Assembly (NCBI RefSeq): GCF_003313335.1
Contig: NZ_QMHP01000006.1
Span: 1-64,000, forward strand
Direction: 5' to 3'
From: Pedobacter zeaxanthinifaciens
Lineage (GTDB): Bacteria; Bacteroidota; Bacteroidia; Sphingobacteriales; Sphingobacteriaceae
Length of the DNA stretch: 64,000 nt
Position 1 is the stretch's first letter, and each line of letters starts with the position of its first letter. This document shows, in pieces, positions 62,457 through 64,000 of this stretch. Below the pieces are notes generated by a model, which did no database searches, was not told the origin of the DNA, and was given only the letters and a program-made list of their open reading frames with translations. Position numbers and translations under genes: made by a program.

Positions 62457-63278
62457 TTAGCTTTCAAAAAATGCTAATAAATCTTTGTTGATGGTATCTG
62501 CCTCCGTAGTTGGCATACCATGTGGAAAGCCAGGATACGAAATCAATTTACCGTTTTGCAATAAGGTTACGGCTACTTTTCCTGTAGTTTCAAACGGCAC
62601 AATTTGATCATCCTCACCGTGTAGTACCAGTACAGGAACTGTAACGCTTTTTAAATCTTCTGTAAAATCAGTTTCTGAAAATGCTTTGATACAATCGTAA
62701 TGTGCTTTGATGGAGCCGTTCATTCCTTGTCTCCACCAATTTCTTTGTATTCCTTCTGATACTTTTGCGCCTTCTCTGTTGTAACCGTAAAACGGTAGCG
62801 TTAAGTCAATATAAAATTGCTGTCTATGATGGGCTGTATTATTTCTAATATCATCAAACACCGACATCGGAACGCCGTCAGGGTTACTTTCTGTTTTCAC
62901 CATAATTGGGGTTACGGCACTTACTAAAACAGCTTTAGCCACCCGATCTTTTCCATGCTTAGCAACATACCTAATTACCTCGCCACCGCCAGTGGAGTGC
63001 CCTACATGGATAACATCTTTTAAATCCAAAGCGGTTACAATTTCAGCTACATCCGCAGCGTAAGTATCCATGTTATGTCCGTATGGTGTTTGCTCCGAGC
63101 GTCCATGACCTCTCCTATCGTGAGCTATGACGCGGTAACCTTTCTCTAAAAAGAATAACATTTGGGCGTCCCAATCATCGCTTGACAATGGCCAGCCATG
63201 ATGAAAAAATACCGGTTGGCCTTTTCCCCAATCTTTATAATAGATTTCAGTTCCGTCTTTTAATTTAAGTGTGCTCAT
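62457..63278 (-). CDS. alpha/beta hydrolase, haloperoxidase-like
   Basis: This 273-aa protein is of the non-haem haloperoxidase/esterase group. The nucleophile Ser is in VIHVGHSTGGGEVIRYV, Asp in LVLHGEDDQIVPF, and His in SYPGFPHGMPTTEAD. GHSTGGGEV and HDRRGHGRSEQTPYG are typical of the group. I start at the ATG of MSTLKLKDG. The substrate is unknown; many members are esterases or perhydrolases. No signal peptide. Confidence 0.92.
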   Translation of the reverse strand: MSTLKLKDGTEIYYKDWGKGQPVFFHHGWPLSSDDWDAQMLFFLEKGYRVIAHDRRGHGRSEQTPYGHNMDTYAADVAEIVTALDLKDVIHVGHSTGGGEVIRYVAKHGKDRVAKAVLVSAVTPIMVKTESNPDGVPMSVFDDIRNNTAHHRQQFYIDLTLPFYGYNREGAKVSEGIQRNWWRQGMNGSIKAHYDCIKAFSETDFTEDLKSVTVPVLVLHGEDDQIVPFETTGKVAVTLLQNGKLISYPGFPHGMPTTEADTINKDLLAFFES

Positions 63279-63427
63279 AATTTTTAGTGTTTTAGGTGTA
63301 TAAATATGTATGATTGATTTATACAACAAACTTATGGCACGTTTTTGTTTGGATTGTTGATGTAGGATAAGAAAATTGTTGCTAAGTGGTAAACTGAAAA
63401 TTCGCTCACAAGATTAAAGTTATTGCA

Positions 63428-63461
63428 CAAAAAACCCCTCACTAATTAAAGTAAGGGGTTC
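63428..63461 (-). terminator. terminator of the glycerophosphodiesterase gene
   Basis: AACCCCT (63433-63439) pairs with AGGGGTT (63454-63460), with ACT/AGT inside. On the minus strand it leads into a T-run (GGGGTTTTTTG). It lies just past the stop codon. Confidence 0.8.
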
Positions 63462-63481
63462 TTTTATTAAGCATTTGCTTT

Positions 63482-64000
63482 TTACTTTTTGATTTTTGTA
63501 AGAAGCAATTCTGGTTCGTTGGTCGTAATGTAGTCTACTTTTTGTTCCAGCAGCCTATCCATGTCCTTATCGGTATTTACCGTCCAAACGTTAATTACCA
63601 AACCTAAATCTTTTGATTGCTGAATCCAATCTGGGTTCTTTTTATAAACATTCTGGTTGTAATCTAAGCCGTAAAAACCTTCTGCCTTTAATTTTGCAGG
63701 TTCAATTTCACCATTCAAATAAGAAACCCTTGCTCCCGGCACATTATCAATTACATATTTACTGATGTAGTGGCTAAAGCTAATGTATTCAATCCAAGGA
63801 GCAGCTTTTAACTGGTTCACTATTTCAAGTACTTTTTTTACTAAAGCGGTTTCCTGCTCTTGGGTTTTCTGCGGCTTAATTTCCAAAATCAATTTGGTTT
63901 TTTTTTGCTTCATGCCGGTTTTTAGATATTCCTCTAAAGTCGGGATGCTTTCCCCATTGCTCAGTTTCTTATAATCAACCAATTCCTGGTAAGTGCTTGT
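63482..64000 (-). CDS. glycerophosphodiester phosphodiesterase, C-terminal part
   Basis: The gene runs off the right edge; about 172 aa of the C-terminal part are here. Metal-site LILEIKPQ, then WIEYISFSHYI, and the closing VWTVNTDKDMDRLLEQKVDYITTNEPELL are family blocks of GDPD (PF03009). The enzyme frees glycerol-3-phosphate from deacylated phospholipids. The frame stays open to the last base, so the N-terminus lies outside. Confidence 0.88.
   Translation of the reverse strand, partial: TSTYQELVDYKKLSNGESIPTLEEYLKTGMKQKKTKLILEIKPQKTQEQETALVKKVLEIVNQLKAAPWIEYISFSHYISKYVIDNVPGARVSYLNGEIEPAKLKAEGFYGLDYNQNVYKKNPDWIQQSKDLGLVINVWTVNTDKDMDRLLEQKVDYITTNEPELLLTKIKK

Overview
The window looks like a chromosomal stretch from a Bacteroidota member of the Sphingobacteriaceae (Pedobacter-like). 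The evidence is T9SS C-terminal sorting tails on two large secreted proteins, a PorX-type regulator, a fused lpxC/fabZ gene, abundant short Bacteroidota lipoboxes, promoter boxes of the type TTG-N20-TAnnTTTG, and protein families typical of Pedobacter (DUF4886, DUF6249, DUF6265, DUF6952 and CHASE3 hybrid kinases). I see no rRNA, tRNA, CRISPR array, prophage or intact insertion sequence.

Layout. 1-5.6 kb: an ECF sigma/anti-sigma pair, a Gdx/SugE-type SMR exporter, a small membrane protein, topoisomerase IB, a MenI-like thioesterase, a DinB protein and a histidine kinase. 5.8-8.2 kb: gltX and a YpfJ-type metallopeptidase. 8.3-15.2 kb: a co-directional phosphorelay locus made of a receiver-kinase, a CHASE3-HAMP-GAF hybrid kinase with three receivers, a lone receiver, CheR, CheB and another lone receiver, with no chemoreceptor, CheA or CheW beside it. 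15.3-34 kb: cell-surface and secreted functions (outer-membrane barrel receptor, M49-like lipoprotein peptidase, amidase, two T9SS cargo proteins, SGNH-like DUF4886 protein, S9 peptidase) with a PAS-LuxR regulator and a peroxiredoxin-thioredoxin-DUF6952 operon between them.

34-44 kb: aldehyde dehydrogenase, a MITE-like palindromic element, DODA-type dioxygenase, YceI protein, an AraC regulator with an HMA-like N-terminus, cyclophilin, exonuclease III, hutI-hutG, a tiny HigA-like fragment, 5-formyl-THF cyclo-ligase and an elongation factor P with Asn at its usual Lys/Arg tip. 44-49.4 kb: the lipid A operon (HD hydrolase, lpxD, lpxC/fabZ, lpxA, ABC ATPase), whose lpx genes overlap at stop/start codons. 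49.5-54 kb: porX, tsaE, alanine dehydrogenase and a VanX-like dipeptidase. 54-64 kb: chitin and envelope functions (GH18 lipoprotein coupled to a KAPA-synthase-like enzyme, esterase, PBP4-type DacB, aspartyl protease-PDZ protein, NAGPA-domain protein), cspA, an alpha/beta hydrolase and a glycerophosphodiester phosphodiesterase cut by the window edge.

How it fits together: PorX is the regulator of the secretion system that would export the two T9SS cargos. The lipid A operon, DacB, amidase and VanX-like enzyme serve the envelope. The CheB/CheR hybrid-kinase locus and a set of shared GTATTTTTAC palindromes near the LuxR gene are the least explained regulatory signals. Most start codons were chosen as ATG where the longest open frame begins at TTG or GTG.
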